Positions 11,486 through 22,908 are shown, counted from the stretch's first letter. The stretch is 64,000 bases of DNA from Oncomelania hupensis (GCA_036898135.1 CM072511.1:24728468-24792467); one strand, 5' to 3'. The notes: a model not told the origin generated them from the sequence alone. Numbers and translations are program-made.

Positions 11486-12054
11486 AGGTATAAGCCTTGA
11501 AATGGGTGACTAACCTTGCTTTTTATGCAGGAAATGGGTGTGTGTATTAGCCACCCAGTGTTTTCCAACCACCCACTTTTTTCTAAGTAAACAGGAGTGC
11601 TCTTTTAGTGCATGGGAGTGCAGTTGTAGTGCATGAGAGTGTTTTAAGTACAAGGGATTGCTCTATCCGGGACGGAGAAAATCTAGTCAATTTTCGGGAA
11701 ATTTTGCAAGAAAGTTCGACCTATTTCGTCACCTTTAGGAGACGAACTAGGTCAACTTTTGAGACGGAAAGAGCCAATTTTGCATTAGATTCTTACATTT
11801 CTAGAAGACGTTTGCGTTCTTTCCGTCAAAAAATCACTTTCCGATTCTTACATTCTTAATAATACCCAGTCTTGGTGTTTTACATACTTGGGTGCGCGCG
11901 TGTTTGTGTGTTTGTGTGTGAGAGAGAGACAGACAGACTGGACAGAGACAGAGAATCAGAGACATACAGACAGACAGAGAAAGACAGACGAACAGCGACA
12001 GATACAGAGGCAGACAAGTATTCGGCACAGGGAGAGGATGAGATGGATCGCTGG
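11486..12054. other. Intergenic DNA
   Basis: A GACAGA-rich patch lies at about 11923-12010. No gene is supported. Confidence 0.4.
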
Positions 12055-12216
12055 ATGTCGAGCAAATGACATTGGATGGTAAAGGAGTATTGAGACTATA
12101 CTTATACAGTATAGTATAACCTATGCATGCATTTTCTTTTCGATTCAGTCCCTTGGTAGTTGTTGTTTTTTTTTCCCTCTTGTAGATTTAGGGGTTGGGG
12201 CGGATTCTTGTATCAC
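12055..12216 (+). repeat. 156-bp dispersed repeat, copy b
   Basis: A direct copy of 10100-10255. The main differences are the length of a T-run near 12163 and a few substitutions. Confidence 0.9.
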
Positions 12217-12457
12217 TTTGTGCAATAATGAGAGAAGCAGGAAATTGAATAGTGGGTTACCCAAAGGCAAGACCGATTAAAAAACAAAAAGAAAGAAAGA
12301 AAAGTGGATTCTCGTCTATCTGACGATGCATTATTGAGTGATTCTTTGATCAGTTTGGTGAAGAAAATCGGGAATCAGAACCACGCAAATGTTGTCTGGC
12401 AGCAAAGTCTGTCCGTAGGTCGGTCGGTCCGTTGCACACGCCGTATCTCAAGACCCA

Positions 12458-12902
<445 letters not shown>

Positions 12903-13346
12903 ACTAACTACCTAACCCCTTAGACTGCTGGGGCAAATTTTCAGGCTTGTGTGTGTGTGTCTAGAAATACATTTGAATGGCTTGTCATCTTTTTTTAATC
13001 TCATTTATTTTCCTTCTTCCTTATATTTATCCCTATTTCCTTTCTCTGTATTTTTTTCTTGCTCCCTGGATTTTCTTTATTTGTTACCAATCCCCCACCT
13101 CTCCCCATGTTTTTTCTTCTCCCATTTCTCTTCTTTTTTTTCCTTGAGTATTTTCCTTCTTTCTACTATTTCTTTTCGCGGCACCTCTCTCTCTTTTTTT
13201 TTTTTTGGGGGGGGGGAGAGGGAGAGGGAGAGGAGAGGGGTGTCCCTTTGCATTTGCTTGGCGCTATATTTGTCTTATTATTGTTCTCTTTGAATTTGTT
13301 TTGCCTGTTTTGCGCTTACTTTCGTCCCCTTCTGTATTTGTCTTTC

Positions 13347-13349
<3 letters not shown>

Positions 13350-13444
<95 letters not shown>

Positions 13445-13490
13445 ACAGACTTCTCTTCTCTTCTTGTTCTGTCTTTAGACTTCAGACTTC

Positions 13491-13575
<85 letters not shown>

Positions 13576-13890
13576 TCTATGTATAGGCTATTTCCTTTTT
13601 TTAACGCTTTCTCTGTCTATTTATCTTTCTCCCCTTCCCTCTCTCTCTCAATTTTTTAAATCTCCCCTACCTCTATATTTCTCTCTCTCTCTCACTCTCT
13701 CTCTTTCTTTTTCTCTCTCTCTTTCTCTCTCTCTTTTTGACTTTCTATGTATAGGCTATTTCCTTTTTTAACGTTCTCTCTCTCTCTCTCTATTTGTCTT
13801 TCTCCCATTCCCTCTCTCTCTATTTTTTTTAAATCTTCCTACCTCTATATTTTTCTCTCTCACTCTCTCTCTACCCCCTTTCTCTCTCGC
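13350..13890. repeat. (CT)n cluster with local duplication
   Basis: Pure CT blocks lie at about 13350-13440 and 13493-13570. Degenerate CT-rich DNA then follows, in which a unit starting GACTTTCTATGTATAGGCTA occurs twice (about 13570 and 13738), each time followed by similar CT-rich text. This is a tandem duplication of roughly 170 bp. Confidence 0.9.
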
Positions 13891-14340
13891 CAAATTAATG
13901 AGTGGAAACTAATCGATTATTACGAGGAGCCTTCCCGCAGTTCCTCACTAGTCTATCTACAGTAACAGCTAATTGTTCCGATGACTGTCTCTCTTTCCTC
14001 TCTAGCACGCACACGCCCACTCCAGTCGCGCACGCACGCACACACCCATAGACACACACACACACGATGCAAGTAAATGGTGATGTTGTTGATGATATTA
14101 ATGATGATGAGGAAGAGGATGATGATAAGGAGGAGGAGGAGGAGGATGATAATGACTTGAGTAGTGCACTTCTTCATAAGGCCATGCTCTAGGCAAAAAG
14201 CGGAATGAAGAGACATCAAGACCATGAATGTCTATGAGTGTGTGGTCTAAAACCACAAAATGTGAATAGATGTTGAAATAAATTATTGCATTCAACTGAA
14301 GTGAATTAAGGATATTCTTTCCGAGGACTCAGCAGGCCGT

Positions 14341-14421
14341 TTTTCTTTCTTTCTTTCTTCTTCTTCTTCTTCTTCTTCTTCTTCTTCTTCTTCTTCTTCT
14401 TCTTCTTGTTCTTCTTCTTCG
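14341..14421. repeat. (TTC)n microsatellite
   Basis: About 25 TTC units with few interruptions. Confidence 0.96.
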
Positions 14422-14569
14422 TCTTCTTTTAAATATGGTTGATAATAATATTAGCCAGTCCCCTTTTTAAACAAGTGCAGTTGGGTACACTGGAACAGCA
14501 GCACACTGGTCGTGAATATTCTCAATTAATAATAGGCTACACTTACTGTAATCAAACTAACTACTCGAT

Positions 14570-14990
14570 TATGATTTGTTGCCTTCAATACATTCCATAC
14601 ATACATTAAAATTGTTTATTACTCTCCAAAATTTCGCCCTTTTTTTCAGGGCTTCATCAGGGGTATCTGGCAACACATGAAACGCCGCATTCTTGATTAA
14701 AACCATAGAAAATAAAATAAAATTAAAATTATATAAAAAAATAATAATAACAAATGATTTTAAAATATTCAAAAATAAAATAAAATAAACACATGTAACC
14801 ACAAACATACATAGCATCAGGTTCACAACCAACATTGAACTAAATCGAACTGGAAATCGAACAATATTTCACACACATAACTAAGAACACAACAGTATCT
14901 GAACACTCCTCACTATTGCTTTAAAACACACACGTAAACACACACACATACAACACACACAAACACAATCCAAACACACTAACAACAAAG
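14570..14990 (-). repeat. Dispersed repeat B, copy 1 (intact over the insertion point)
   Basis: On the minus strand it reads AGTGAGGAGTGTTCAG, TTAGTTATGTGTGTGAAATA, GTTGTGAACCTGATGCTATG and then CCAGATACCCCTGATGAAGC. The same series occurs on the plus strand at about 20100-20184 and 20788-21065, where it is split by a retroposon. This copy therefore serves as a paralogous empty site. The element class is unknown; a short hammerhead-like patch (14660-14632) may link it to Penelope-like elements. Confidence 0.85.
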
Positions 14991-15022
14991 AGCTTAAGGC
15001 GTAGACCCAAAGTGTGTGAAAT

Positions 15023-15156
<134 letters not shown>

Positions 15157-15590
15157 CGCAACCCACCTCTATCGCCAATCAACCTACTAAATCATCAATC
15201 TCAATAATATTTAGAGCGCTAAAATATTAAGTCTCAGCAACATAATCTGTTAGAATTACGCTTACAAACATTCTGTTAACAAAGCTGTTACGTTTGAGAC
15301 GCACACGATAGATCCGATCGTTGGTGTTGTTGTTTTTTTTGTTTTTTTTTTGCAATAACATGCAATAACAGAGTGTATTTACCTTTGATTTTGCGTTGTT
15401 GTTAAAAGAAGCTTTGTATAATGTTAATAATTTTCGTTGATCGATATTATTGGAGAATTTTCTAGAATTACTTGTTTACTATCGATCGAAGCATCTAGAT
15501 AAGTCTACTAATAGCTAAGAGATTCTTCTAACCTAAATAAGGTTATATGACGTAAGACAGCACATAGTTCCGGTGACGAGTTTTATTTTG

Positions 15591-15729
15591 TTTACACGAC
15601 CAAAAAAGAGATCCGTAGGATTTCATCTTTGATATGATGATGATGATCATTGTTGTCAGGATGGCGACATGGTGATCGTCCTTAACGCTGATGCAATAGG
15701 ACGTTAAGCTTCGTTGTTCCTCCTCGACC
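15591..15729 (+). mobile_element. 139-bp retroposon (SINE 3' part) inside LTR copy 3
   Basis: It is flanked by a perfect 10-bp duplication TTTTATTTTG (15581-15590 and 15730-15739), which the other LTR copies carry once. The body contains GGTGATCGTCCTTAACGCTG and AATAGGACGTTAAGCTT, like the GACGTTAA 3' domain of the SINE at 49528-49768. The tRNA head is missing, so it is 5'-truncated. Confidence 0.85.
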
Positions 15730-15839
15730 TTTTATTTTGATTGGGTTTTATTGCGTCATGCTGGAATGTTCGAACATTCTCTCGAGGGACTATATAGGTG
15801 ATGCACTGTGTCGATTGACAGTCTCTTATATGCTCAATG

Positions 15840-16320
15840 TGTCGGGGACTATAAATTTATCAAACGAAATGTAACAGCAGAAATATTGACGACAAACATG
15901 TAGGAAATTAGCTTAGCGAAACAGAGATACCATCGAATGAAACTGGACATTAATACAACAGTTAGCTAACAAGCAGCACACACATGGCAAATTAACTTCC
16001 TTGAAACAGTCACACCGCCGATACTACCGATACCATCTAACAGACGGAGCGACCAAGAAGTTTAAAAAGCATACTTTAGTCAAAAACTAATCATAACGTT
16101 GTCTTCGGTAAATAACTTACTCCACGATGACCATAGTCAATGAGACACTAAGTAGCTCACTCCAGCCAAAAGTTACCAAGATGATGTCATCAGTACTTGG
16201 GCAGGCTCAGCTTATCGTTATTACGTCTATTCTCCACTCCATCCCTGACTCAGTATTTATCAGTACAACTTATGTTAATCTGATGAATAAAATTTGATAC
16301 AACAACAACCATCCCTGACA
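15840..16320 (+). mobile_element. Possible second LTR (TGTCGGGG ... CCCTGACA) nested in LTR copy 3
   Basis: The segment begins TGTCGGGGACTATAAATT and ends CATCCCTGACA, giving near-complementary termini TGTC.GGGA / TCCCTGACA, and has a poly-A signal context (GATGAATAAAATTTG) near its end. It starts where LTR copy 3 loses similarity to its relatives. I see no matching downstream copy and no target duplication as a solo LTR, so the call is tentative. Confidence 0.45.
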
Positions 16321-17589
16321 CTCCACTTGAAAGATAATTATGCGTGTCCAGTGACAAGAGAGCGGGGGAGGAACTATTCAAATTAGAACCATAATTCTGT
16401 AGATGCGAGAGTAAAGAAAACGAGAGCTAAAAACGATTGGTCAGAAGACTACTAGGGACTTTTGCATACCCTTGGGGACCAAAAATCAGCTAGTCAGTCG
16501 CAAAAGAACTGTTAAGCTGTGAGGGTCGACCAAAGGAACAAACTGCAGTGTTCGTCTATCTCCATCTCATCAAGAGAGTGCTAGAGACGTAAAAGACGAT
16601 TTCACGAGTCCCAGAGTCCACAAGTAAGATAACACTAATAGTTTTGATATGTGTGTGTTTATTGTATATTGATTGCCATGTATTGATAATATGTTCTTGA
16701 TATATATATAGTTACAGAAACAGATTATTGTTTCTGAGACAGTATGCATGTGGATTGATGCATCTTAGCCTTAAGATTCGAATTGAATTGTGCATATGGG
16801 AACCCTGCAGGTGTCTGATGCTATAGACACTTTGCAGGGGAGACCGCACACTTATAGCTAACGAGAATACTGTAGCCAGAGCTCCGACTTTTACAGGTCG
16901 GACCTGGGATCATGTTTGTGGAGACGAACGCCTGACCGTCGCTCCCGTGGTACCAAAAGGAGAACAATCCCGAGTCTACCTGGCCACGTCCGAACCCCAC
17001 AAGGGCGACTCGACTCACTGTAGATAAGTCACCCGCAACGGAACTGAGTCCCACCCTCGAGAAACGTATAGAAAACCACTCGAATTTAGAAAACTACGAA
17101 CAGTGAAAATCGTAACCGCAGTAGCACAGGATGAAGCAAACCTGCTAACGGAATTTCCCAGCACTTCGAACTATATTACTTATTAATTTACCGGTTAATG
17201 CAGAAATGTTAAAGTTTGTGTTGAATATATAAAAAGTGAAATTACATACATACAACTGGTGTCATTCTATTTGTATTGTTGTGTAGCTATTAGTTTTCTT
17301 CTCTCGAGACATAATAATCTAGTCTTTTCATTAGTAATTAACGGTTCTCAAGTTGAGCCAAATGATACTAAAATTCCCGAGAACAAATATAAATTTTATG
17401 TGACCAAAGTGCCGTGATCTGTCTCTCACACAACTTTAGGAATTCTGGTAAAAGAACGACCGATAGTGGTAGCACATTGCCCAGCTATCAATAAGTCTTA
17501 CCCCCTAGTAAGATAAACGTATCTTCCCCAGAATATCATCACACGAAACGAAACGAGGAGAGTGAAAAGTGGAGAAAAAAACACGATTG
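16321..17589. other. Foreign DNA inside LTR copy 3, nature unknown
   Basis: No ORF with a recognisable domain. A plus-frame stretch near 16840-17030 is open for about 60 codons but matches nothing I know. It may be the internal part of the element whose left LTR is at 15840-16320. Confidence 0.35.
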
Positions 17590-18255
17590 AGTGATCTTGT
17601 ATGCAGTTGTCGATGTACGCTGAATAAAGTTGGAAAACTTCAAACGACGACTTCTGCCTTGTTGCTGAGTGAACAGGTTGCGAGGAGAAACGAATCTGAG
17701 TTACACTTATCAGGATTCAAGTATCGGGACTGAATCAACAATTGATTTAAAAAAAAAAAAACAACAGTGTAACAACAGCCAACCTCGAAAATGTATTCTG
17801 TATTTTAAAATGCTGTTAAAATCATTCCTCTCATTTAAACCTGAGATAAGGGCTCCCAAATTGGCCTTCCAACACAATTCTCTCTCCAAGAGCTTCAGCT
17901 CACATTAATTTTTTTAATCGGAATGATTACCAAATATGATACCGTTTTGCCCTTTGGATGTAGTTGCTCATTTACATGAGCAAAAACTGTACATTTTGTG
18001 GTCTTTCCAAGCAGGGTATCACTTTTGTGATTTGCCCAGCTCTGTTTGAGATGAACAGTTGAGCCTGCATCATACCTTTTAGGATGACATTTACACATAA
18101 TCAAATAAATCAAGTTTGGAGTAGTGCATCTCAAATGATCCCTTAAGTTCCGTCTTCTTCCATCCCAATGTGAGACAAATGATGTCGCCTGGCTTTGCAT
18201 AAAAAGTGACCCATTTTTTTAGGACCATGCTACGCAAAACGTTTTGGAATGGTAG

Positions 18256-18891
18256 TGTTGGGATTGAGACGCCCACGATAGTTTCGAACGTTTTCTGTTG
18301 CAAAGCATGCAATAATAGCGTTTATTTACCTTTGATTTGATTCAGCTAGAAAAAAAGCTTTGTATGATGTTGATAATTTCTGTAGATCAATATTGTTGTA
18401 GTATCGTTGAGAATTTATTTGGAATTACTTGTTTATTATCGATCGAAGTTTCCAGATGTATCTGGCGATAGCTTGTAAACTGAGAAATGTTCTATGACGT
18501 AAGACAGGTCGTAGTTCCGGTGACGAATTTTATTTTGATTGGTGTTATTGCGTCATTCTGGAATGTTCGAAGTTTTTTTGGATTGCAGAGAGGCTATAAG
18601 TAATGCCCAGTCTGCATGCAATAGGACGTTAAGCTTTGTTTTACTCCTTGTAAAAAAAAATATTTTTGTAGTGATTTTCAGAAAGCGATCTTGTATGCAG
18701 TTGTTGGTGTTTGCTGAATAAAGTTGGAAAACTTTATACAACGACTCCCGCCTTGTTGCTGAATGAACTGACTGCGTGGATGAACGAATTCGAGTTACAC
18801 CTAGTTCGAGTTACACCAATTCGAGTTACACCTAATTCGAGTTACCCCAAGCATCGGGGTTTTAATCGATCTATTGATAAATCGTGTAACA
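18256..18891 (+). mobile_element. Solo LTR, copy 2, with perfect 5-bp target duplication, inside the PLE
   Basis: It starts TGTTGGGATTGAGACG and ends CGTGTAACA, and is flanked by GGTAG at 18251-18255 and 18892-18896. It has a TATA-like GGCTATAAG near 18590 and GCTGAATAAAG near 18714. Removing it with one GGTAG restores continuity of the Penelope-like frame around LPFQNVLRS. Its end carries four ATTCGAGTTACACC-type tandem units at 18787-18848, where copy 1 has one. Confidence 0.93.
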
Positions 18892-18912
18892 GGTAGGTTT
18901 GTACATTTCTCC

Positions 18913-19047
18913 CACAGGCGCTTGTATCAGGACACGCGAGCGCCTATGCCTGTGACGCGTCTCTTTTTGGTTATCTATAATACAGATAACCAAAAGGAGA
19001 CGCGTCACAGGCATAGGCGCTCGCGTGTCCTGATACAAGCGCCTGTG
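18913..19047. mobile_element. 135-bp near-perfect palindromic MITE with 8-bp target duplication
   Basis: Arms 18913-18976 and 18984-19047 are 64 bp each and complementary with one visible mismatch, around a 7-nt loop. The ends are CACAGGCGCTTGTATC and its complement. It is flanked by ATTTCTCC at 18905-18912 and 19048-19055. An 8-bp duplication fits hAT or P superfamily transposition. It sits within the Penelope-like remnant, 22 bp from the solo LTR. Confidence 0.93.
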
Positions 19048-20107
19048 ATTTCTCCAAAATTCTTTCTTCTCCTATTAGCTGCAATCATTTTCTTTGGGAG
19101 AGGGGAAGGGTTGGGGGCAAGGATGGGCAGGAGGGGAGGGAAGGATAATTTCTTGTTTTCAGTACAAACTGTGTAAGCTGTCTCTGATTGTTTTACCCTT
19201 GTCTGGTACCCTTGGATCCAATGAGATAACCCAAGCGATTTTGTTCCCCTTCTTCTTCTTTTTTTTTTTTGCTCTTGTTTCTCCTGTTCCGTCAACTTGC
19301 AGAGCAGAGCATATCTAGCTTTGGCAGTTCCTGCTTTAATGCCTCCAAAGCTTTCTTCCGCTCCCAACCTGACGTCACCAGATGTTTTGCATACTCCTGC
19401 ACTCTTTCCTCCAGTACGCTATCATCAGAACAAATCATCCGAAGCCGGGTTCCACTTCCAAGCGTAAGTCCTTTAAACACCGCAGGCGGGCGACAAAAGT
19501 TGGGCGGCAAGAAACTGTGGGAACCTTTTAAGAATATGTCTGAGGTTAGTTTACCCTCGTCAGTGATCTTCAATCTTTACACCAAGGTATTCCGCTTCTC
19601 TGCCATGAGGAACAGTCCATCTTATCTTGCCCGGGAATGGTGATTTGAGGTGCACCTGAAACTTTTATATGTCATTTGCTTCAGGTAAAATTGCAAAGAC
19701 ACCATCCCTGTACCGGCTCCAGTTAAGGTGTTGCTGTTCATTTTCATCTGTGACTATGAGCGGGATAGGGGATTCTTCAGCCAATTTTCTGTCAAGCTCC
19801 CCCCCTAAAAACATCAACATAATCAGGTGCATGACATGGGCCCACTGCAGTGCCTTGGTTCGGAGTGGCAAACATTGTTTTTCCTTTTCCATCTGTGTAT
19901 GCACATGCGTTGTTTTCCAACGCAATCACCCGACCGTAATGCATTGGGTTGGAATATCCAGGGGAGAAGGGTATTTTTTTATAGCATTATTTCTCTTCAC
20001 TGCAGGTACACCCATTTTAACAACTCTAGGGTACAGATTCACAACGTCACACAAGCCAAACACGCGGACTTTGGAAGGGGTGTATGCAATGTTAGTGAGT
20101 TTAGATT

Positions 20108-20109
20108 GT

Positions 20110-20145
<36 letters not shown>

Positions 20146-20160
20146 ATATGTGTGTGTTTT
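20108..20160. repeat. (TG)n microsatellite
   Basis: TG units with CG and ATA interruptions, lying at the edge of dispersed repeat B. Confidence 0.93.
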
Positions 20161-20184
20161 ATAGTATTAGTGAGGAGTGTTCAT

Positions 20185-20772
20185 TAAATTACATTACATT
20201 ATTATTTCTTTAGGTCCAGCGGACTCTTCCGAGCCAAATCAGGACCGGACAACCCCCGATCCGCATACAAGATCTGCTGAAACAACCCTAGTGATAAAAC
20301 CGATGATAAAACCGAAAGCTCTCCACCAGCCAGTCACTTTACAATAAAGGCATCCCACGCAGGGGACGGCTGAGGCTTCACCCCAACTTATCGAACCCCC
20401 GTTTACAAAAACAAAATAGAATACAAACATCATTATAAATTATCAACAAAACACATACATATAAAATGCCTACATTGCTAAATAATAACATCATAGGAAG
20501 TCCTAGTGACCACCTGGCAGAAAGCGTCCAATATTCCCAAGCTGATCCAACAGCCCTCATACACAAACAAGGAGTCTTGTCCCGGAAGAGTTTTCAAGAA
20601 AAAAGGTAGGAGACTGGTCTAGCGAAGAAGACGATAGTATAGAAGATTGATAGAAAAGAGCAGGAATGAGAAAGAGCAAATGAGAAAGACAGCGACAGTG
20701 GGAATTTAAAGCACTAAATTTCCAGAAAGTGGGGATACTATTTATACTGAAACCCCCGGCACCCCAACGGGG
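20185..20772 (-). mobile_element. Retroposon family R, copy 1
   Basis: Flanked by a perfect 15-bp duplication GTGAGGAGTGTTCAT (20170-20184 and 20773-20787). Sense is the minus strand: it starts with a GC hairpin (CCCGTTGGGGTGCCGGGGG), then a TATAAATAG-containing stretch, and ends GTCCGCTGGACCTAAAG followed by a TAATGTAATGTAA tail. The target is dispersed repeat B, whose unsplit copy lies at 14570-14990. No long ORF; class unknown, but the duplication and tail indicate target-primed reverse transcription. Confidence 0.9.
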
Positions 20773-20787
20773 GTGAGGAGTGTTCAT

Positions 20788-20934
20788 ATACTATTGTGTT
20801 TTTAGTTATGTGTGTGAAATATTGTTAGAGTTCGATTTAGTTCAATGTCGGTTGTGAACCTGATGCTATGTATGTTTGTGGTTATTTGTGTTTATTTTAT
20901 TTTATTTATTTATTTAAAACAATTATTATTATTA

Positions 20935-20969
<35 letters not shown>

Positions 20970-21065
20970 TTCTTTTTTTAAAACATTATTTTCTATTGTT
21001 TTACTCAAAAACGTGGCATTTTGTGTGTTGCCAGATACCCTTGTATGAGGGAGGAAAATTTGGAG
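20788..21065 (+). repeat. Dispersed repeat B, copy 2, right part
   Basis: It continues the sequence broken at 20184, with ATACTATTGTGTTTTTAGTT and GTTGTGAACCTGATGCTATG, and holds a (TTA)n tract at about 20916-20968. Confidence 0.85.
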
Positions 21066-21271
21066 TGTTGATAATTAAAAAAATACTCAGTGGAATTAAA
21101 TGGCTTACAACTTACAGACCGACTGACATTTGGCTCGTTCTGATTAACACAAACACTCACAAACAAGCGCAAATAAACATGCACGCGCACCCCTCTCCCT
21201 TTCCTTTTTCAACATAATATTTTACAGTATTTCCAGATACAGAAAAGTCTGGAAATACAACAAAAACAAAC

Positions 21272-21887
21272 ATTACATTACATTACATGGTTATTGCTTT
21301 AGGTTCAGCTGACTCTTCCGAGCCAAATCAGGACAACAAAATCAAGACCACAACTTCGCTGAAAGAGGATCCACCCCTGATCCGCATAAAAGATCTGCCG
21401 AAACAACCCCAGTGGTAACACTTAACGCACTCCACCAGCCGGTCACTTTACAATAAAGACATCCCACGAAGGGGACGCTGAGGCTATAATCTAATTTATC
21501 GAACCCCCGTTTACAAAAACAAAATAGAATACAGACATTATAAAATGTCAACAAAACACATACATATTAAATGCCTAACAGCCAAATAATAACATCATAG
21601 GAAGCCCCAGTGACCACCTGGCAGAAAGCAATATTCCCAAGCTGATACAACATACCTCGCACACAAATGAGGACTTTTGTCCCAGAAGAGTTTTCAAGAA
21701 AAAAAGGTAGGCGACTGGTCTAGCGAAGAAGTAGTATAGTAGATTAATAGAACAGAGAAGGAATGAGAAAGAACAAAGGAGAAAGACAGCTACAGTGGGA
21801 ATTTAAAGCACGGGAATTTAAAACACTAAATTTCCAGAAAGTGGGGATACTATTTATACTGGAATCCCCGGTACCCCCACGGGGGAC
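21272..21887 (-). mobile_element. Retroposon family R, copy 2
   Basis: Flanked by a 12-bp duplication ACAAAAACAAAC (21260-21271 and 21888-21899). It has an ATGTAATGTAATGTAATG-type tail next to the left duplication and a GC hairpin at its sense 5' end. Relative to copy 1 it carries a 3' variant with an extra segment (ACAAAATCAAGACCACAACT) shared with copies 4 and 10. Confidence 0.88.
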
Positions 21888-22135
21888 ACAAAAACAAACA
21901 AACAAACAAACAAACAACAACAACAAAACAACTGTAATACCAGTAGACAAAATCAAGACTGTACTGAATGAAATGCACACCACATTCACTTTTAATGTAA
22001 AGGTTTATTTATTGCTTTCAGTTAGCATAAAAACAGATTTCACATGGGCGAGAATACAAATAAAGTGAAAACCCCTTAATCAAGAAATATTTACTCTTGC
22101 ATAATATAGTCGTTGACCTTGGTTGCACACATGAT

Positions 22136-22908
22136 TGATTGATTGATTTATTGTTGCTTTAGGTCCAGCGGACTCTTCCGAGCCAAATCAGGACCGGACA
22201 ACCCCCGATCCGCATAAAAGATCTGCTGAAACAACCCCAGTGGGAAAATTGAATGCCCTCCACCGGCCAGTCACTTTACAATAAAGACATCCCACGCGGG
22301 GGACGGCTGAGGGTTGACCTCAACTACGCGAACACCCCGGTTACAAAAACAAAATAGAATACAAACATAATTATAAATCATCAACCAAACACATACATAT
22401 AAAATGCCTATAGTGCTAACTAGTACATTCATAGGAAGCCCTAGTGACCACCCGGCAGAAAGCGTCCAACACTCCCAAGCTGATCCAACAGACCCCATAC
22501 ACAAACAAGGAGTCTTGTCCAGGAAGAGTTTTCAAGAAAAAAGGTAGGTCATTGATCTAGCGAAGAAGAAGATAGTATAGCAGAGTGAAGGACAGAGCAA
22601 GAATAGGAAAGAGTAAATGAGGAAGACAGCGACAGTGGGAATTTAAAGCACTAAATTTCCATGTTGTTTATCAGTTTATAGTCCCCTCTCTTCCCGTAAG
22701 GATTTTCAGAGAGGAGACTTCTAAATTTCCATAAAGTGGGGATACTATTTATACTGAAAACCCCCGGCACTCCAACGGGGGGGTACTGTTGCCGCAGTGA
22801 AGCGTCTTGCCTATAAAGGAAAGACAGGTTTTCAACTGTGGCTTTCACTGTTCCCTTTATAGGTTTGAACAATCTACATTGGCAAGATTGCTCATGACCC
22901 CAAGGGGT
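22136..22908 (-). mobile_element. Retroposon family R, copy 3, long form
   Basis: Flanked by a perfect 15-bp duplication GGTTGCACACATGAT (22121-22135 and 22909-22923), with a (GATT)n tail. It extends about 110-120 bp beyond the usual 5' end. The extension contains CCTATAAAGG and CCTTTATAGG, which can pair, and is shared with copy 7. Confidence 0.92.

Larger units (their letters stand above)
15286..17774 (+). mobile_element. LTR copy 3, split by nested insertions
   Basis: It starts TGTTACGTTTGAGACGC at 15286 and ends GTGTAACA at 17774, with flanks AAAGC (15281-15285) and ACAGC (17775-17779), a five-base duplication with one mismatch. The left part, to about 15839, matches the U3 of the other two LTRs, including CTATATAGG. 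The right part, from about 17590, matches their ends, including GCTGAATAAAG and TTGTTGCTGAGTGAACAGG. Between them are a 139-bp SINE piece and about 1.75 kb of foreign DNA. It is older than the other two LTR copies, judging by its diverged duplication. Confidence 0.8.
17895..19930 (-). mobile_element. Penelope-like element (PLE) remnant: RT C-terminus and GIY-YIG endonuclease
   Basis: Read on the minus strand from 19930 down: LNWSRYRDGVFAI corresponds to the RT YxDD box of this family, with the second Asp changed to Gly. Next come EYLGVKIED, TSDIFLKGSHSFLPP, VFKGLTLGSGTRLRMICSDD and RVQEYAKHLVTSGW, the RT thumb region typical of PLEs. After two later insertions the frame resumes with LPFQNVLRSMVLKK and then TPNLIYLIMCKC, GST and KQSWANHKSD, the core of a GIY-YIG endonuclease. 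Frameshifts, a lost catalytic Asp and the insertions show it is dead. Its N-terminal RT part is missing. Confidence 0.8.
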
